Positions 1-10,210 of a stretch of DNA of 64,000 bases are shown one piece after another. Location of the stretch: assembly GCF_002946355.1 (NCBI RefSeq), contig NZ_PKOZ01000008.1, positions 93,092 to 157,091 of the forward strand. Reading direction: 5' to 3'. Each line of letters opens with the position of its first letter. Position 1 is the first letter of the stretch. The notes beneath the pieces are model-generated. The model did no database searches, was not told the origin of the DNA, and worked only from the letters and a program-made list of their open reading frames with translations. The stretch comes from Pradoshia eiseniae (lineage in GTDB: Bacteria; Bacillota; Bacilli; Bacillales; Pradoshiaceae). A program made the translations under genes and the position numbers.

Positions 1-118
1 AGGTTTTGATGAGACAACTATTCTTATCTTTAGTTTGATAAAAATTAGATTATTACCGCAAAGGCAAAAAAATATTTATTCACAATTTTCTACTCTATCA
101 TCGGAAGGATGAACGAAC

Positions 119-577
119 ATGTATGGACCTTATATCTTCTTGATTATCCTGCTTTTAATCGGGATTGTGGCTAAGAATACCTCTCTTATAGTTGCTACAG
201 GTTTCTTGCTGCTAGTAAAAGTGGCAGGGACGGATGGCCGATTCCTTGCTTATGTGCAATCAAAAGGAATCAATTGGGGTGTAACTATCATCACAATTGC
301 TGTGCTCGTTCCTATTGCCACGGGCAATATTGGCTTCAAGCAGCTGGCTGAAGCCGCTAAATCACCATATGCATGGGTTGCGATGCTTTCGGGAATAGCA
401 GTTGCCCTGATTGCGAAAAATGGCATACAGCTGCTTTCCTCTGATCCGCATATCACAGTTGCTCTCGTATTTGGAACAATACTTGCTGTGGCCCTATTTA
501 ACGGAGTGGCAGTCGGTCCGCTGATTGGAGCTGGGATTGCCTACTTGATGATGCAGCTGATTGATTTATTTAGATAA
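119..577 (+). CDS. ytwI: DUF441 family membrane protein YtwI
   Basis: This is a 152-residue, very hydrophobic protein with about four to five membrane segments spread over its whole length and no catalytic motif that I recognise. It matches the DUF441/YtwI family in size and character, and it lies directly upstream of citZ as in B. subtilis. The ATG is preceded by GGAAGGA at the usual distance. Function is unknown; the synteny supports the name more than any known activity does. The 118 bases before it hold only AT-rich sequence and no gene that I can see. Confidence 0.85.
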   Translation: MYGPYIFLIILLLIGIVAKNTSLIVATGFLLLVKVAGTDGRFLAYVQSKGINWGVTIITIAVLVPIATGNIGFKQLAEAAKSPYAWVAMLSGIAVALIAKNGIQLLSSDPHITVALVFGTILAVALFNGVAVGPLIGAGIAYLMMQLIDLFR

Positions 578-900
578 TTCTTTCCGAAAGAATTTATGTC
601 AATTAATTTTGTGAGGTATTTTCTTTCACAAATTTGGAATTATTGTTTATAATTATAAATGGGTTTGGGTTTCACAAAAATTTACAATTTTTTTGTGAAC
701 CCTATTATTATTCTGAGCAAACGTTCAGAATGTGGTTTTTAGGGGTTGAAAATACATTCTTATGATAACGCTTACTTGTTATAAGAGTATAAAATTATGC
801 GGGATATAGCTTAGAGCCGGGATATATTCAGCATGATGAGCCCGACTGACCAGTGGTTTGAAAAACATAGGGGAAATTTCTGGCAAAGGAGAGATTACTA
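578..900 (+). promoter_or_regulatory. citZ upstream region with cre-like site and dyads
   Basis: This gene-free stretch precedes citZ. A cre-like sequence TGATAACGCTTACT lies at 763-776 and differs from the CcpA consensus mainly at the last base. An inverted repeat with arms TTCTGA/TTCAGAA lies at 711-731, and a longer one with arms GTTTCACAAAAA/TTTTTTGTGAAC spans about 667-704. Known biology: B. subtilis citZ is repressed by CcpA and CcpC. That the same control applies here is inference; no clear -35/-10 pair stands out. Confidence 0.5.
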
Positions 901-2016
901 ATGTCTGTAACAAAAGGATTAGAAGGTATTGTTGCTACATCATCTTCCATTAGCTCAATCATTGATGACACTCTCACATATGTGGGGTATGACATTGATG
1001 ATTTAGCAGAGAACGCAAGCTTTGAAGAGGTTATTTTCCTTTTATGGAACTTAAGGCTGCCAAACCATCTTGAATTAGAAGACTTGAAGAATCAATTGGC
1101 TGCTAATGCGGCACTGCCAAATGAAATCATTGAGTATTTCAAAATGTATCCTATTGAAAAAGTGCATCCGATGGGGGCTTTGAGAACAGCTGTATCTATG
1201 CTTGGATTATACGATGAAGAAGCGGATGTAATGGATGATCAGGCAAATTTAAGAAAAGCGATTCGTTTGCAAGCGAAGATTCCTGCTATTGTGACAGCTT
1301 TTTCACGCATCCGTAAAGGCTTGGAGCCAATTGCGCCTCGCAAGGACTTTGGTTACGCTCAAAACTTCTTGTATATGTTAAATGGCAATGAACCGAGCCA
1401 AGTGGAGATTGAAGCCTTCAATAAAGCTCTCGTTCTCCATGCAGATCATGAATTGAATGCTTCTACGTTCACAGCGCGTGTTTGTGTGGCCACACTTTCT
1501 GATATGTATTCAGGAGTAACGGCAGCAATTGGCGCTTTGAAAGGGCCATTGCATGGCGGAGCAAATGAAGCTGTTATGAAGATGCTCAAAGAGATTGATA
1601 CACTTGAGAATGTTGAAGCTTATATCAATAATAAGCTTGATAATAAAGAGAAGATTATGGGCTTCGGCCACCGTGTATACCGCAAAGGGGACCCTCGTGC
1701 AAAACATCTCCGTGAAATGTCCAAAAGACTCACTGACATGAACGGCGAACCAAAATGGTACGAAATGTCTACAAAAATTGAGGAGCTGGTTACATCCAGA
1801 AAACCTCTGCCACCAAACGTAGATTTTTATTCTGCATCTGTCTACCATAGCTTAGGCATTGACCATGATTTGTTTACGCCAATCTTTGCTGTCAGCCGTA
1901 TGTCCGGATGGATTGCTCATATTCTTGAGCAATACGAAAACAATCGTTTGATTCGTCCGCGTGCGGAGTATGTCGGTCCTGGCATGCAGAAGTACGTTCC
2001 GATCGAAGAACGTTAA
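901..2016 (+). CDS. citZ: citrate synthase (type II, CitZ)
   Basis: This enzyme condenses oxaloacetate with acetyl-CoA to give citrate, the entry step of the TCA cycle, in the cytosol. The 371-residue length fits the short Gram-positive form. The catalytic triad is visible: His218 in LHGGANE, His257 in GFGHRVYRKGDPRAK and Asp308 in NVDFYSASVYHSLGI. A GGAGAG-type ribosome binding site precedes the ATG. It heads the citZ-icd-mdh series, which supplies three consecutive-pathway dehydrogenase and synthase steps. About 177 bases separate it from icd, so icd may also have its own promoter. Confidence 0.97.
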   Translation: MSVTKGLEGIVATSSSISSIIDDTLTYVGYDIDDLAENASFEEVIFLLWNLRLPNHLELEDLKNQLAANAALPNEIIEYFKMYPIEKVHPMGALRTAVSMLGLYDEEADVMDDQANLRKAIRLQAKIPAIVTAFSRIRKGLEPIAPRKDFGYAQNFLYMLNGNEPSQVEIEAFNKALVLHADHELNASTFTARVCVATLSDMYSGVTAAIGALKGPLHGGANEAVMKMLKEIDTLENVEAYINNKLDNKEKIMGFGHRVYRKGDPRAKHLREMSKRLTDMNGEPKWYEMSTKIEELVTSRKPLPPNVDFYSASVYHSLGIDHDLFTPIFAVSRMSGWIAHILEQYENNRLIRPRAEYVGPGMQKYVPIEER

Positions 2017-2100
2017 ATTTCATTGTGCAAAGGACAAGCCTCTTTAAATAATTCTGATACTTGTAAATAAACGTTTTTTTCATAATATTAGTAATTGTTA

Positions 2101-2109
2101 TGCTATACT
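2101..2109 (+). promoter_or_regulatory. possible extended -10 promoter of icd
   Basis: TGCTATACT has the form of an extended -10 element and sits about 85 bases before the icd start. No convincing -35 hexamer lies 16-18 bases upstream. Known biology: icd in B. subtilis has its own promoter within the citZ-icd-mdh cluster. Confidence 0.35.
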
Positions 2110-2193
2110 TTAGAGTGTTAAAGAAACAGAGATAAATAGAGACTAAGAAATCAGCGGCATATCGCTTGCTGATACATGCTGGAGGGATTTTCA

Positions 2194-3465
2194 ATGAGTC
2201 AGGCAGAAAAAATCAAAGTAGTAGACGGCGCTTTGCAAGTGCCAAATCACGCTATCATTCCTTTTATTGAAGGAGATGGAACGGGTCCGGATATTTGGGC
2301 TGCGGCATCGCGTGTACTAGAAGCTTCTGTAGAAAAAGCTTATAATGGAGAGAAAGCAATCGTTTGGAAAGAAGTATTAGCTGGTGAAAAAGCATTTAAC
2401 GAAACAGGTGAATGGCTCCCGGCTGAAACACTTGATGTGATTAAAGAATATTTAATCGCGATAAAAGGGCCATTGACTACTCCTGTTGGCGGCGGAATTC
2501 GCTCTTTAAATGTTGCTCTTCGCCAAGAACTTGATTTATACACATGCTTAAGACCTGTCCGTTATTTCAACGGTGTTCCTTCACCGGTTAAACGTCCGGA
2601 AGATACAGATATGGTTATTTTCCGTGAAAATACAGAAGATATCTACGCTGGAATTGAATATGCAAAAGGATCTGATGATGTTAAGAAACTATTAGATTTC
2701 CTTCGCAATGAGATGGGCGTATCTAAGATTCGCTTCCCAGAGACTTCAGGTATTGGCATTAAACCAGTTTCTGAAGAAGGAACAAAACGCCTTGTGCGCG
2801 CAGCCTTGAATTATGCAATTAAGGAAGGAAGGAAATCCTTAACGCTTGTTCATAAAGGAAATATCATGAAATTCACAGAAGGTGCCTTCAAGAACTGGGG
2901 TTATGAAGTAGCAGAGCAAGAATTCGGCGAACAAGTATTTACATGGGCACAATATGACCGCATTAAAGAAGCTGAAGGAACAGAAGCAGCGAATAAAGCC
3001 CAAGCTGATGCGGAAGCTGCAGGCAAGATTATTGTGAAGGATTCTATCGCAGATATCTTCTTACAACAAATTTTGACTAGACCAAGAGAATTCGACGTAG
3101 TTGCGACAATGAACTTGAATGGAGATTATATCTCTGACGCTCTTGCTGCACAAGTCGGCGGAATCGGTATCGCACCTGGTGCGAACATTAACTATGTTAC
3201 TGGTCATGCGATTTTTGAAGCAACACATGGTACTGCACCAAAATATGCTGGCCTTGATAAAGTGAACCCATCCTCTGTCATTCTATCCGGTGTATTAATG
3301 CTTGAACATTTAGGCTGGAATGAAGCAGCAGACATGATCACTCGTTCCATGGAAAAAACAATTGACTCTAAAGTGGTCACTTATGACTTCGCTCGCTTGA
3401 TGGATGGAGCAAATGAAGTGAAATGTTCTGAGTTTGCTGATGAATTAATCAAGAACATGGAATAA
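2194..3465 (+). CDS. icd: isocitrate dehydrogenase, NADP-dependent
   Basis: This enzyme oxidatively decarboxylates isocitrate to 2-oxoglutarate with NADP. The 423-residue length is that of the Bacillus homodimeric enzyme. The substrate-loop sequence [11 protein letters not shown], which contains the serine targeted by Icd kinase in enteric bacteria, and the cofactor-site sequence [11 protein letters not shown] are visible. I chose the ATG at 2194 because GGAGGG lies just before it; an in-frame ATG at 2176 sits upstream of that ribosome binding site. It belongs to the citZ-icd-mdh cluster. Confidence 0.97.
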   Translation: MSQAEKIKVVDGALQVPNHAIIPFIEGDGTGPDIWAAASRVLEASVEKAYNGEKAIVWKEVLAGEKAFNETGEWLPAETLDVIKEYLIAIKGPLTTPVGGGIRSLNVALRQELDLYTCLRPVRYFNGVPSPVKRPEDTDMVIFRENTEDIYAGIEYAKGSDDVKKLLDFLRNEMGVSKIRFPETSGIGIKPVSEEGTKRLVRAALNYAIKEGRKSLTLVHKGNIMKFTEGAFKNWGYEVAEQEFGEQVFTWAQYDRIKEAEGTEAANKAQADAEAAGKIIVKDSIADIFLQQILTRPREFDVVATMNLNGDYISDALAAQVGGIGIAPGANINYVTGHAIFEATHGTAPKYAGLDKVNPSSVILSGVLMLEHLGWNEAADMITRSMEKTIDSKVVTYDFARLMDGANEVKCSEFADELIKNME

Positions 3466-3545
3466 GAAATACAAGGGTAAGACAGACAGGATTCGCTGAG
3501 GGGTGTTGAACGGTACCGTCAATAAAAGATGGGGGTAGATGATAT

Positions 3546-4484
3546 ATGGGATTGAAGCGCAATAAAATCTCTGTAATCGGCAGTGGTTTTACAGGAGCAA
3601 CAACAGCATTTCTATTGGCTCAAAAGGAGCTTGGAGATGTCGTGCTCGTTGATATACCGCAGATGGAAAAGCCTACAAAGGGGAAGGCGTTGGACATGGC
3701 CGAGGCTGGCCCGGTTCAGGGGTTTGATGCATCTATTACAGGTACATCTGATTACGAGGACACCAAGGATTCTGATCTAGTGATTATTACGGCAGGCATT
3801 GCCCGTAAACCAGGAATGAGTCGTGATGACCTTGTGCAAACCAACCAGAAAATCATGCGTTCAGTGGCAAAGGAAGTTGCGAAATATTCGCCAGATAGCT
3901 ACATTATCGTGCTGACCAATCCGGTTGATGCGATGACCTACACGGTTTTTAAAGAAACTGGTTTTCCGAAGAATCGTGTCATTGGGCAATCAGGCGTTCT
4001 TGATACCGCAAGATTTTGCACATTTGTCGCTCAGGAATTAAATCTGTCTGTCAAGGATATAACCGGCTTTGTGCTTGGGGGACATGGGGACGATATGGTT
4101 CCCCTTGTCCGCTATTCCTATGCTGGCGGAATTCCTTTGGATCAGCTTATTCCAAAAGAACGGCTCGAAAGCATTGTCGAACGGACAAGAAAAGGCGGAG
4201 GAGAGATTGTGGAACTGCTGGGTAATGGCAGTGCCTACTATGCACCTGCTGCCTCTCTTGTTTCCATGGCTGAAGCTATCTTGAAGGATCAGCGCCGGGT
4301 TCTCCCAGCTATAGCTTATTTAGAGGGAGAATATGGCTATGATGGAATCTACCTTGGCGTACCAGCCATCATAGGAGCAAACGGCATAGAAAAAGTCATT
4401 GAGCTGAAATTGCAGGACGAGGAAAAAGCCGCCCTTGCACAGTCAGTTCAGTCGGTTAAAGCGGTTATGTCTATTCTTGTGTAA
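3546..4484 (+). CDS. mdh: malate dehydrogenase
   Basis: This enzyme interconverts malate and oxaloacetate with NAD. The 312-residue protein is of the lactate-dehydrogenase-like type. The Rossmann glycine motif GSGFTGAT starts near residue 12, TNPVDAMTY is the conserved mid-protein segment, and His180 in GGHGDDMVP is the catalytic base. A GGGGGT ribosome binding site precedes the ATG. It ends the TCA-cycle cluster and is followed by a strong terminator. Confidence 0.97.
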   Translation: MGLKRNKISVIGSGFTGATTAFLLAQKELGDVVLVDIPQMEKPTKGKALDMAEAGPVQGFDASITGTSDYEDTKDSDLVIITAGIARKPGMSRDDLVQTNQKIMRSVAKEVAKYSPDSYIIVLTNPVDAMTYTVFKETGFPKNRVIGQSGVLDTARFCTFVAQELNLSVKDITGFVLGGHGDDMVPLVRYSYAGGIPLDQLIPKERLESIVERTRKGGGEIVELLGNGSAYYAPAASLVSMAEAILKDQRRVLPAIAYLEGEYGYDGIYLGVPAIIGANGIEKVIELKLQDEEKAALAQSVQSVKAVMSILV

Positions 4485-4497
4485 AGAAATAAGGATG

Positions 4498-4536
4498 AAA
4501 GGACTCTGAATGATTTTAATCAGAGTCCTTTTTTAT
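4498..4536 (+). terminator. terminator of citZ-icd-mdh
   Basis: The arms AAGGACTCTGA and TCAGAGTCCTT form an 11-bp stem around a short AT loop and are followed by a run of T. Confidence 0.9.
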
Positions 4537-4891
4537 GTTTTCTTGCGCAAGCTAGTTAAAGTATAGGAAATGGAATTAAACTCTGATGCAGTTTCTATAA
4601 CTTTAAATCCCTATTTTCATGAATGTTTTTCTGAAACCGCCCAACTGCAGTCCCCGTATCTCTTTCCATCATCTGAGCTATTTTCCCATTCAGGTATTAT
4701 ATCAAGATTTCTTCTTTTCATATATAATAGTGAGGGATTAAACTATTGCTAGAAGAATAAGAGAAGGCAGCTTAGTTGATTCTCTATAATCTTCTTTACA
4801 ATAAATGTAAGTGAGTATGATTCGAAATACAAAAATATGGTTGATTAATCAAACTTAAGCTTTCATGAATGAAGCGTATTGGGAGGATAAG

Positions 4892-5605
4892 ATGAGTAAA
4901 AAAGTTCTGGTTGTAGAAGATGAAGAATCAATCATTACCTTGCTCACATATAATCTGGAACAAGCTGGATTTACTGTTATTAAGGCTATGGATGGGGAAA
5001 TGGGCAAGCAACTGGCAATGACGGAGAAACCAGATGTTGTCATATTGGATCTCATGCTGCCAAAGTTAGACGGGATTGAGGTTTGTAAAATTTTACGACA
5101 AAATAAAATAACGGTTCCAATTTTGATGCTAACTGCTAAAAGTGAAGAATTTGATAAAGTCCTAGGACTTGAACTTGGTGCAGATGATTATATGACGAAG
5201 CCATTCAGCCCGCGTGAGGTTGTGGCAAGGGTGAAGGCGCTTCTTCGCAGAGTAGATATGCTGAATATGGCAAGTGAGACAAAAGAAGATGATTCAGAAT
5301 GCATGACGATTGCTAAACTGAAAATCTATTTTGAGCGGTATGAAGCCTATTTAGGTGATGAAATGCTTGAGCTTACTCCAAAGGAATTTGAGTTATTAGC
5401 CTATTTGGCAAAGAATAAATCTAGAATCCTTACAAGAGACCAGCTGCTGAACGTGATTTGGAATTATGATTTCGTCGGTGATACACGAATTGTGGATGTT
5501 CATATCAGCCATCTGCGTGAGAAGATTGAACAGGACACGAAGAAACCAGTCTACATTAAAACCGTGCGCGGTTTAGGCTATAAACTAGAGGAACCGAAAG
5601 AATGA
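4892..5605 (+). CDS. phoP: response regulator PhoP
   Basis: This is a DNA-binding response regulator of the OmpR class. An N-terminal receiver domain (about residues 4-118) has the acidic pair VEDEE and the phospho-acceptor Asp53 in VILDLML. A winged-helix output domain (about 140-235) carries the TPKEFELLAYL and RGLGYKLE signatures. The ATG at 4892 follows GGGAGG and gives 237 residues, close to the B. subtilis protein; an upstream in-frame ATG at 4865 would place the ribosome binding site inside the gene. It overlaps phoR by four bases (ATGA), so the two are translationally coupled. The context after mdh and before polA identifies it as PhoP, the phosphate-starvation regulator. Confidence 0.93.
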   Translation: MSKKVLVVEDEESIITLLTYNLEQAGFTVIKAMDGEMGKQLAMTEKPDVVILDLMLPKLDGIEVCKILRQNKITVPILMLTAKSEEFDKVLGLELGADDYMTKPFSPREVVARVKALLRRVDMLNMASETKEDDSECMTIAKLKIYFERYEAYLGDEMLELTPKEFELLAYLAKNKSRILTRDQLLNVIWNYDFVGDTRIVDVHISHLREKIEQDTKKPVYIKTVRGLGYKLEEPKE

Positions 5606-7371
5606 ACAAAGCAAGAAGAATGATGGTCGTTGAAATAGCATCCGCTATCCTGATTGTAACCCTGTTGTTTGCGATTCTTTTAGGAAAGCTTTTCACAATG
5701 TATCTTGAGAGAGATACTAAGAACGACTTAAAGGATGCAGCGCAAATCATTGAATGGCAGCTTACAGATATAGAGGATTCAGATATTCTAAATAGCAGGC
5801 TCGATCAGCTCAGCAAAAAGTATGGCATGACAATTCTTCTCGCCGGTTCTGATGGTAATCTTCTTTCGGAATTTACCGATGCTGAAGAAGGGTTAACGGA
5901 AGAGGAGCGTGCCCTTTATCAGGCTGAGGTAAAGGAGTATGCAGGGGATTCTGCTGAACCAGCTGTTGGTGAGCTAAAGTCAACAGGCTTATATTATTAC
6001 CTTGATAGCAATCAAGCGGCAGGAGGTTACCTGCTCGTCGGGAAAGAGAGGAACCCTGGTATAGAAGGGGTGTCTGTGTTGGCAACTTCCCTGTCGTTTT
6101 TGGGTATTGCTTTTATTATTATCATGCTGTTTGTCTTTCAAATCGTTAAAAAGTATTTCATGCCGATTGATAGTGCACTTCATGCTGTGCGCGAGCTGGC
6201 GAAGGGCAATTATCGTGCGCGATCATATGTCGGGCGAAATAAAGAAGCGGGGATACTGAATAATTCCATTAATCAGCTCGCCCGTGATTTGCAAGAGATG
6301 AATATTGCGTATGATATTCAAAAGGACCGGCTCAATACCTTGATTGAGAATATGGGAAGCGCGTTATTATTGATTGATGACAAGGGTTATATCAATATGG
6401 TCAATCGAGCTTACCTCAATCTCTTTCAGGTAGATGAAGAGAGCTACTTATCTGAGTTGTATTATAAAGTGATTGACAGCGAGAAAGTGAACGCTTTAAT
6501 CGAGGAAATCTTCATGGTGGAGCAAAAGGTCAAAAAGCAAATTGTACTGACTATTGGGCTTGAGCGGAAGAATTTCGAAGTGTATGGAGCTCCAATCATT
6601 GGCCCAAAAGGTGAATGGAAAGGAATCATTCTTGTCTTCCACGATATTACGGAACTGAAAGATCTTGAAAGGGTACGAAAGCAGTTCGTGGCTAATGTAT
6701 CACATGAATTGAATACTCCAGTTACGTCGATCAAGGGGTTCACGGAGACGTTGATTGACGGCGCGAAGGAAGATAAGAATACACTTGACCATTTCTTGTC
6801 AATCATCCTGAAAGAGAGCAATAGACTGCAGGCACTGATCAAGGAATTGCTTGAGTTATCAAAGGTTGAACAGCACGGCTTCCAGCTTGATTTTCAAAAG
6901 GTGGATATCATGCCTGTCCTGATGGATACCTTCGAGATTCTTGAAAAGAAAGCAGCTAAAAAAAATATCTGCTTCGAGATAGTCGATCCGAAAAGACAAA
7001 TCGTTTGTGAAACGGATTCTTTCCGCTTGCAGCAAGTCATCATCAACCTTGTCAGCAATGCTATTGCCTATACTCCGCCAAATGGAAAGGTGACCGTATC
7101 TGTGAGTGAGGATAAGGATGAGGTTTTTATCAAGGTTTCGGATACGGGAATTGGCATTGATGAAAAGGAATTTCCGCGTATTTTTGAGCGCTTTTATCGG
7201 GTTGATAAGGACAGGAGCAGGGAGAGCGGCGGGACTGGTCTCGGACTTGCCATCGTAAAGCATATCCTTGAGGCTCATCATGGTAAAATTACGATTGACA
7301 GCAAGCTTGATGAGGGCAGTACGTTTACGGTAATCATTCCGAGGTCTCAAGGCTCTGACAGAGGAAAATAA
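5602..7371 (+). CDS. phoR: sensor histidine kinase PhoR
   Basis: This is a 589-residue membrane sensor kinase partnered with PhoP. In order it has a first membrane segment (about 8-28), an extracytoplasmic sensing domain (to about 150), a second membrane segment (about 155-182), a HAMP-like linker, a PAS domain (about 245-350), a HisKA domain with the phospho-acceptor His368 in VANVSHELNTP, and an ATPase domain with N, G1 (DTGIGI) and G2 (GGTGLGLAIV) boxes. In B. subtilis this pair controls the phosphate-starvation response; the same role is inferred from homology and gene order. Confidence 0.93.
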   Translation: MNKARRMMVVEIASAILIVTLLFAILLGKLFTMYLERDTKNDLKDAAQIIEWQLTDIEDSDILNSRLDQLSKKYGMTILLAGSDGNLLSEFTDAEEGLTEEERALYQAEVKEYAGDSAEPAVGELKSTGLYYYLDSNQAAGGYLLVGKERNPGIEGVSVLATSLSFLGIAFIIIMLFVFQIVKKYFMPIDSALHAVRELAKGNYRARSYVGRNKEAGILNNSINQLARDLQEMNIAYDIQKDRLNTLIENMGSALLLIDDKGYINMVNRAYLNLFQVDEESYLSELYYKVIDSEKVNALIEEIFMVEQKVKKQIVLTIGLERKNFEVYGAPIIGPKGEWKGIILVFHDITELKDLERVRKQFVANVSHELNTPVTSIKGFTETLIDGAKEDKNTLDHFLSIILKESNRLQALIKELLELSKVEQHGFQLDFQKVDIMPVLMDTFEILEKKAAKKNICFEIVDPKRQIVCETDSFRLQQVIINLVSNAIAYTPPNGKVTVSVSEDKDEVFIKVSDTGIGIDEKEFPRIFERFYRVDKDRSRESGGTGLGLAIVKHILEAHHGKITIDSKLDEGSTFTVIIPRSQGSDRGK

Positions 7372-7386
7372 ATGATATAAGAAATG

Positions 7387-7427
7387 TTAGCTCCTTTCAC
7401 TTGGTTCGTGAAGGGAGCTTTTTAATT
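7387..7427 (+). terminator. terminator of phoPR
   Basis: The arms AGCTCCTTTCAC and GTGAAGGGAGCT flank a 7-base loop and are followed by a run of T. Confidence 0.85.
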
Positions 7428-7558
7428 TCCTGAAAAAAGGAGTAAACCTTGCTCTCAAAGGATGGAACAGCTGTTTTTCTTTCAATCAAGACTCATGTTA
7501 GAATAGAGTAATAAGATTGTCGGTTAATTGGATAAATTAGCTCAAATGGGAGGAAAGC

Positions 7559-10186
7559 ATGGATAAAAGAATCGTCTTAATAGATGGCAATAGCATTGCC
7601 TACCGAGCATTTTTCGCATTGCCTTTGCTCAATAATGATAAGGGTGTACATACAAATGCCATATACGGCTTTGCGATGATGCTGAATAAAATTATGGAAG
7701 AGGAAAAGCCGACCCATATGCTGGTGGCCTTTGATGCGGGTAAGACAACATTTCGCCACAGCACGTTCGCAGAATATAAGGGAGGCCGTCAAAAGACGCC
7801 GCCTGAGCTGTCCGAGCAATTCCCATTCATACGCGAATTGCTGGATGCCTATGGTATTTCCCGCTATGAATTGACGAATTATGAAGCAGATGACATTATC
7901 GGCACACTCGCCGTGCTCGCAGAGGGAGACGGATACGAGGTCACGGTCATATCTGGAGACAAGGATTTGACGCAGCTGGCTTCAGAGAAAACGACAGTTC
8001 GAATTACGCGTAAAGGAATCACTGACATGGAGGATTACACACCTCAGCATATTCGAGAGAAGTATGATTTGACGCCTGAGCAAATCATCGACCTGAAGGG
8101 CTTGATGGGCGATTCCTCTGATAATATCCCTGGAATTCCTGGTGTTGGAGAGAAGACAGCCCTTAAGCTTCTGCATCAATTCGGAACTGTGGAGGCGGTT
8201 GTTGAGTCGCCTGATAAGGTGAGCGGCAAGAAATTAAAGGAAAAAATTGAAGAATATAAAGAGCAGGCCATCCTCTCTAAACAGCTGGCGACCATTGAAA
8301 CAAAGGCGCCAATCGAAGTCAGCCTTGAGGAAGTCGATTACACAGGACCTGATCAAGAAAAGCTGCTTGCCATTTATAAGGAGCTTGGCTTTGCAACCTT
8401 AATCGAGAAGATGGATCCGGTTAAGGCTCAGGAAAATGAGGTGCTAGAGGAGATTGACTATACATTCGTCAAGGAGATTACACCTGAGCTATTCACTGAT
8501 GATACAGCGCTGTATGTAGAAATCCTGGAGGATAATTATCATACTGCGCCTATCATTGGACTGGCCATCTCAAATGCGAAGGGAACTTTCTTTATCGAGA
8601 AGGATAAGGCTGTCGAGTCTGATGTGTTTAAGGAGTGGGCAGGAAATCCTGACATGAAGAAAACGGTGCATGATGTAAAGAAAACGACTGTTGCCCTGCA
8701 TCGAGAGGGGATTGAGCTGAAAGGTGCCAGCTTTGACCTTTTCCTTGCTTCCTATGTGCTTAACCCTGCTGAGCCGGAAGTCGATATGGCCGATCTTGCG
8801 AAAAAGCATAATGCAGGTCATATCCAAACGGATGAGCATGTATATGGAAAAGGAGCGAAACGTAAAATCCCAAGTCCGGAGGTTTGCGGTGAGCATATTG
8901 CACGCAAGGCTCATGCGATGGGCTTAATCAAAGCGAGTATTGAAAGTCAGTTAATTGCGAATGCGCAATTATCCTTGTTGATGGATTTGGAATTGCCTCT
9001 CGCCATCATCCTGGCAGAGATGGAGATTACCGGAGTCAAGGTGGACAAGGAGAGATTGAAGGAAATGGGCGGCGAGCTGGCGGCGAGGCTTGCTGATATT
9101 GAGGCGAAAATTTATGACCTCGCTGGTGAGAGGTTTAACATCAACTCACCGAAGCAATTAGGTGTCATCCTTTTTGAACGATTGGGTCTGCCGGTAATCA
9201 AGAAGACGAAAACAGGTTATTCCACATCAGCGGATATCCTGGAGAAGCTTGAGAACAAGCATGAAATCATCCGCGAAATCCTGATTTATCGCCAGCTGGG
9301 CAAGCTACAATCCACCTATATTGAAGGGTTATTGAAGGTCATCCATGAGGATGGAAAGGTTCATACGCGCTTCAATCAAGCGTTAACGCAAACGGGACGT
9401 CTCAGCTCGACTGACCCCAATTTGCAGAACATTCCTATCCGTCTGGAAGAAGGCAAGAAAATCCGTCAGGCGTTTGTGCCATCAGTGGAAGATTGGGTCA
9501 TCTTTGCTGCTGACTATTCCCAAATCGAGCTGCGTGTCCTTGCCCATATTGCAGATGACGAGAACTTAATCAATGCATTCAAGGCAGATATGGACATCCA
9601 TACAAAAACAGCGATGGACGTCTTCCATGTAACAGAAGAGGAAGTGACGTCCATAATGAGGCGTCAAGCAAAAGCGGTCAACTTTGGGATTGTATATGGC
9701 ATCAGTGATTATGGATTATCGCAAAATCTCAATATTACGCGTAAGGAAGCGGGCACATTCATTGACCGTTATTTAGATAGCTATCCGGGCGTCCAGCGTT
9801 ACATGAAGGATATAATCGAGGACGCGAAGGAGCGCGGCTATGTCACGACCCTTCTGCACCGCCGCCGATATATCCCTGAAATCAATAACCGGAATTTCAA
9901 TGTCCGCGGTTTTGCAGAACGGACAGCCATGAACACGCCAATACAGGGCAGTGCCGCTGACATTATTAAATTGGCGATGATTCACATGAGCGATCGGCTG
10001 AAGAGAGAGAATTTGAAAGCGAAGCTATTACTGCAAGTGCATGATGAATTGATTTTTGAAGCGCCAAAGGAAGAAATAGACATCTTAAAGAAAATTGTAC
10101 CGGAGGAAATGGAGAATGCCATTAAATTGAGTGTTCCGCTCAAGGTGGATTATTCATTTGGCAACACATGGTACGATGCAAAATAG
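7559..10186 (+). CDS. polA: DNA polymerase I
   Basis: This 875-residue family A polymerase acts in gap filling, RNA primer removal and repair. The N-terminal 5'-3' exonuclease domain (about 1-290) carries SGDKDLTQL and GLMGDSSDNIPG with its helix-hairpin-helix. The middle 3'-5' exonuclease domain looks inactive: the expected D-x-E is replaced around YVEILEDN. The polymerase domain shows motif A (DYSQIELRVLAH), motif B (RRQAKAVNFGIVYG) and motif C (QVHDELIFE). Loss of proofreading residues is known for Bacillus Pol I. It is followed closely by mutM, suggesting a shared repair operon. Confidence 0.97.
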   Translation: MDKRIVLIDGNSIAYRAFFALPLLNNDKGVHTNAIYGFAMMLNKIMEEEKPTHMLVAFDAGKTTFRHSTFAEYKGGRQKTPPELSEQFPFIRELLDAYGISRYELTNYEADDIIGTLAVLAEGDGYEVTVISGDKDLTQLASEKTTVRITRKGITDMEDYTPQHIREKYDLTPEQIIDLKGLMGDSSDNIPGIPGVGEKTALKLLHQFGTVEAVVESPDKVSGKKLKEKIEEYKEQAILSKQLATIETKAPIEVSLEEVDYTGPDQEKLLAIYKELGFATLIEKMDPVKAQENEVLEEIDYTFVKEITPELFTDDTALYVEILEDNYHTAPIIGLAISNAKGTFFIEKDKAVESDVFKEWAGNPDMKKTVHDVKKTTVALHREGIELKGASFDLFLASYVLNPAEPEVDMADLAKKHNAGHIQTDEHVYGKGAKRKIPSPEVCGEHIARKAHAMGLIKASIESQLIANAQLSLLMDLELPLAIILAEMEITGVKVDKERLKEMGGELAARLADIEAKIYDLAGERFNINSPKQLGVILFERLGLPVIKKTKTGYSTSADILEKLENKHEIIREILIYRQLGKLQSTYIEGLLKVIHEDGKVHTRFNQALTQTGRLSSTDPNLQNIPIRLEEGKKIRQAFVPSVEDWVIFAADYSQIELRVLAHIADDENLINAFKADMDIHTKTAMDVFHVTEEEVTSIMRRQAKAVNFGIVYGISDYGLSQNLNITRKEAGTFIDRYLDSYPGVQRYMKDIIEDAKERGYVTTLLHRRRYIPEINNRNFNVRGFAERTAMNTPIQGSAADIIKLAMIHMSDRLKRENLKAKLLLQVHDELIFEAPKEEIDILKKIVPEEMENAIKLSVPLKVDYSFGNTWYDAK

Positions 10187-10210
10187 AGAGCGGCATAAGG
10201 GGGTATTTAT

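Noticed and set aside
600..640. Rex operator before citZ
   Set aside because: Half-sites resemble TTGTGA/TCACAA but the spacing does not give the 18-base Rex site.
1510..1848. 112-codon reverse frame inside citZ
   Set aside because: It is antisense shadow of a strongly conserved coding gene, with no start signal.
4570..4752. 60-codon frame between mdh and phoP
   Set aside because: There is no ribosome binding site or recognisable motif, and it fills the phoP promoter region right after the mdh terminator.
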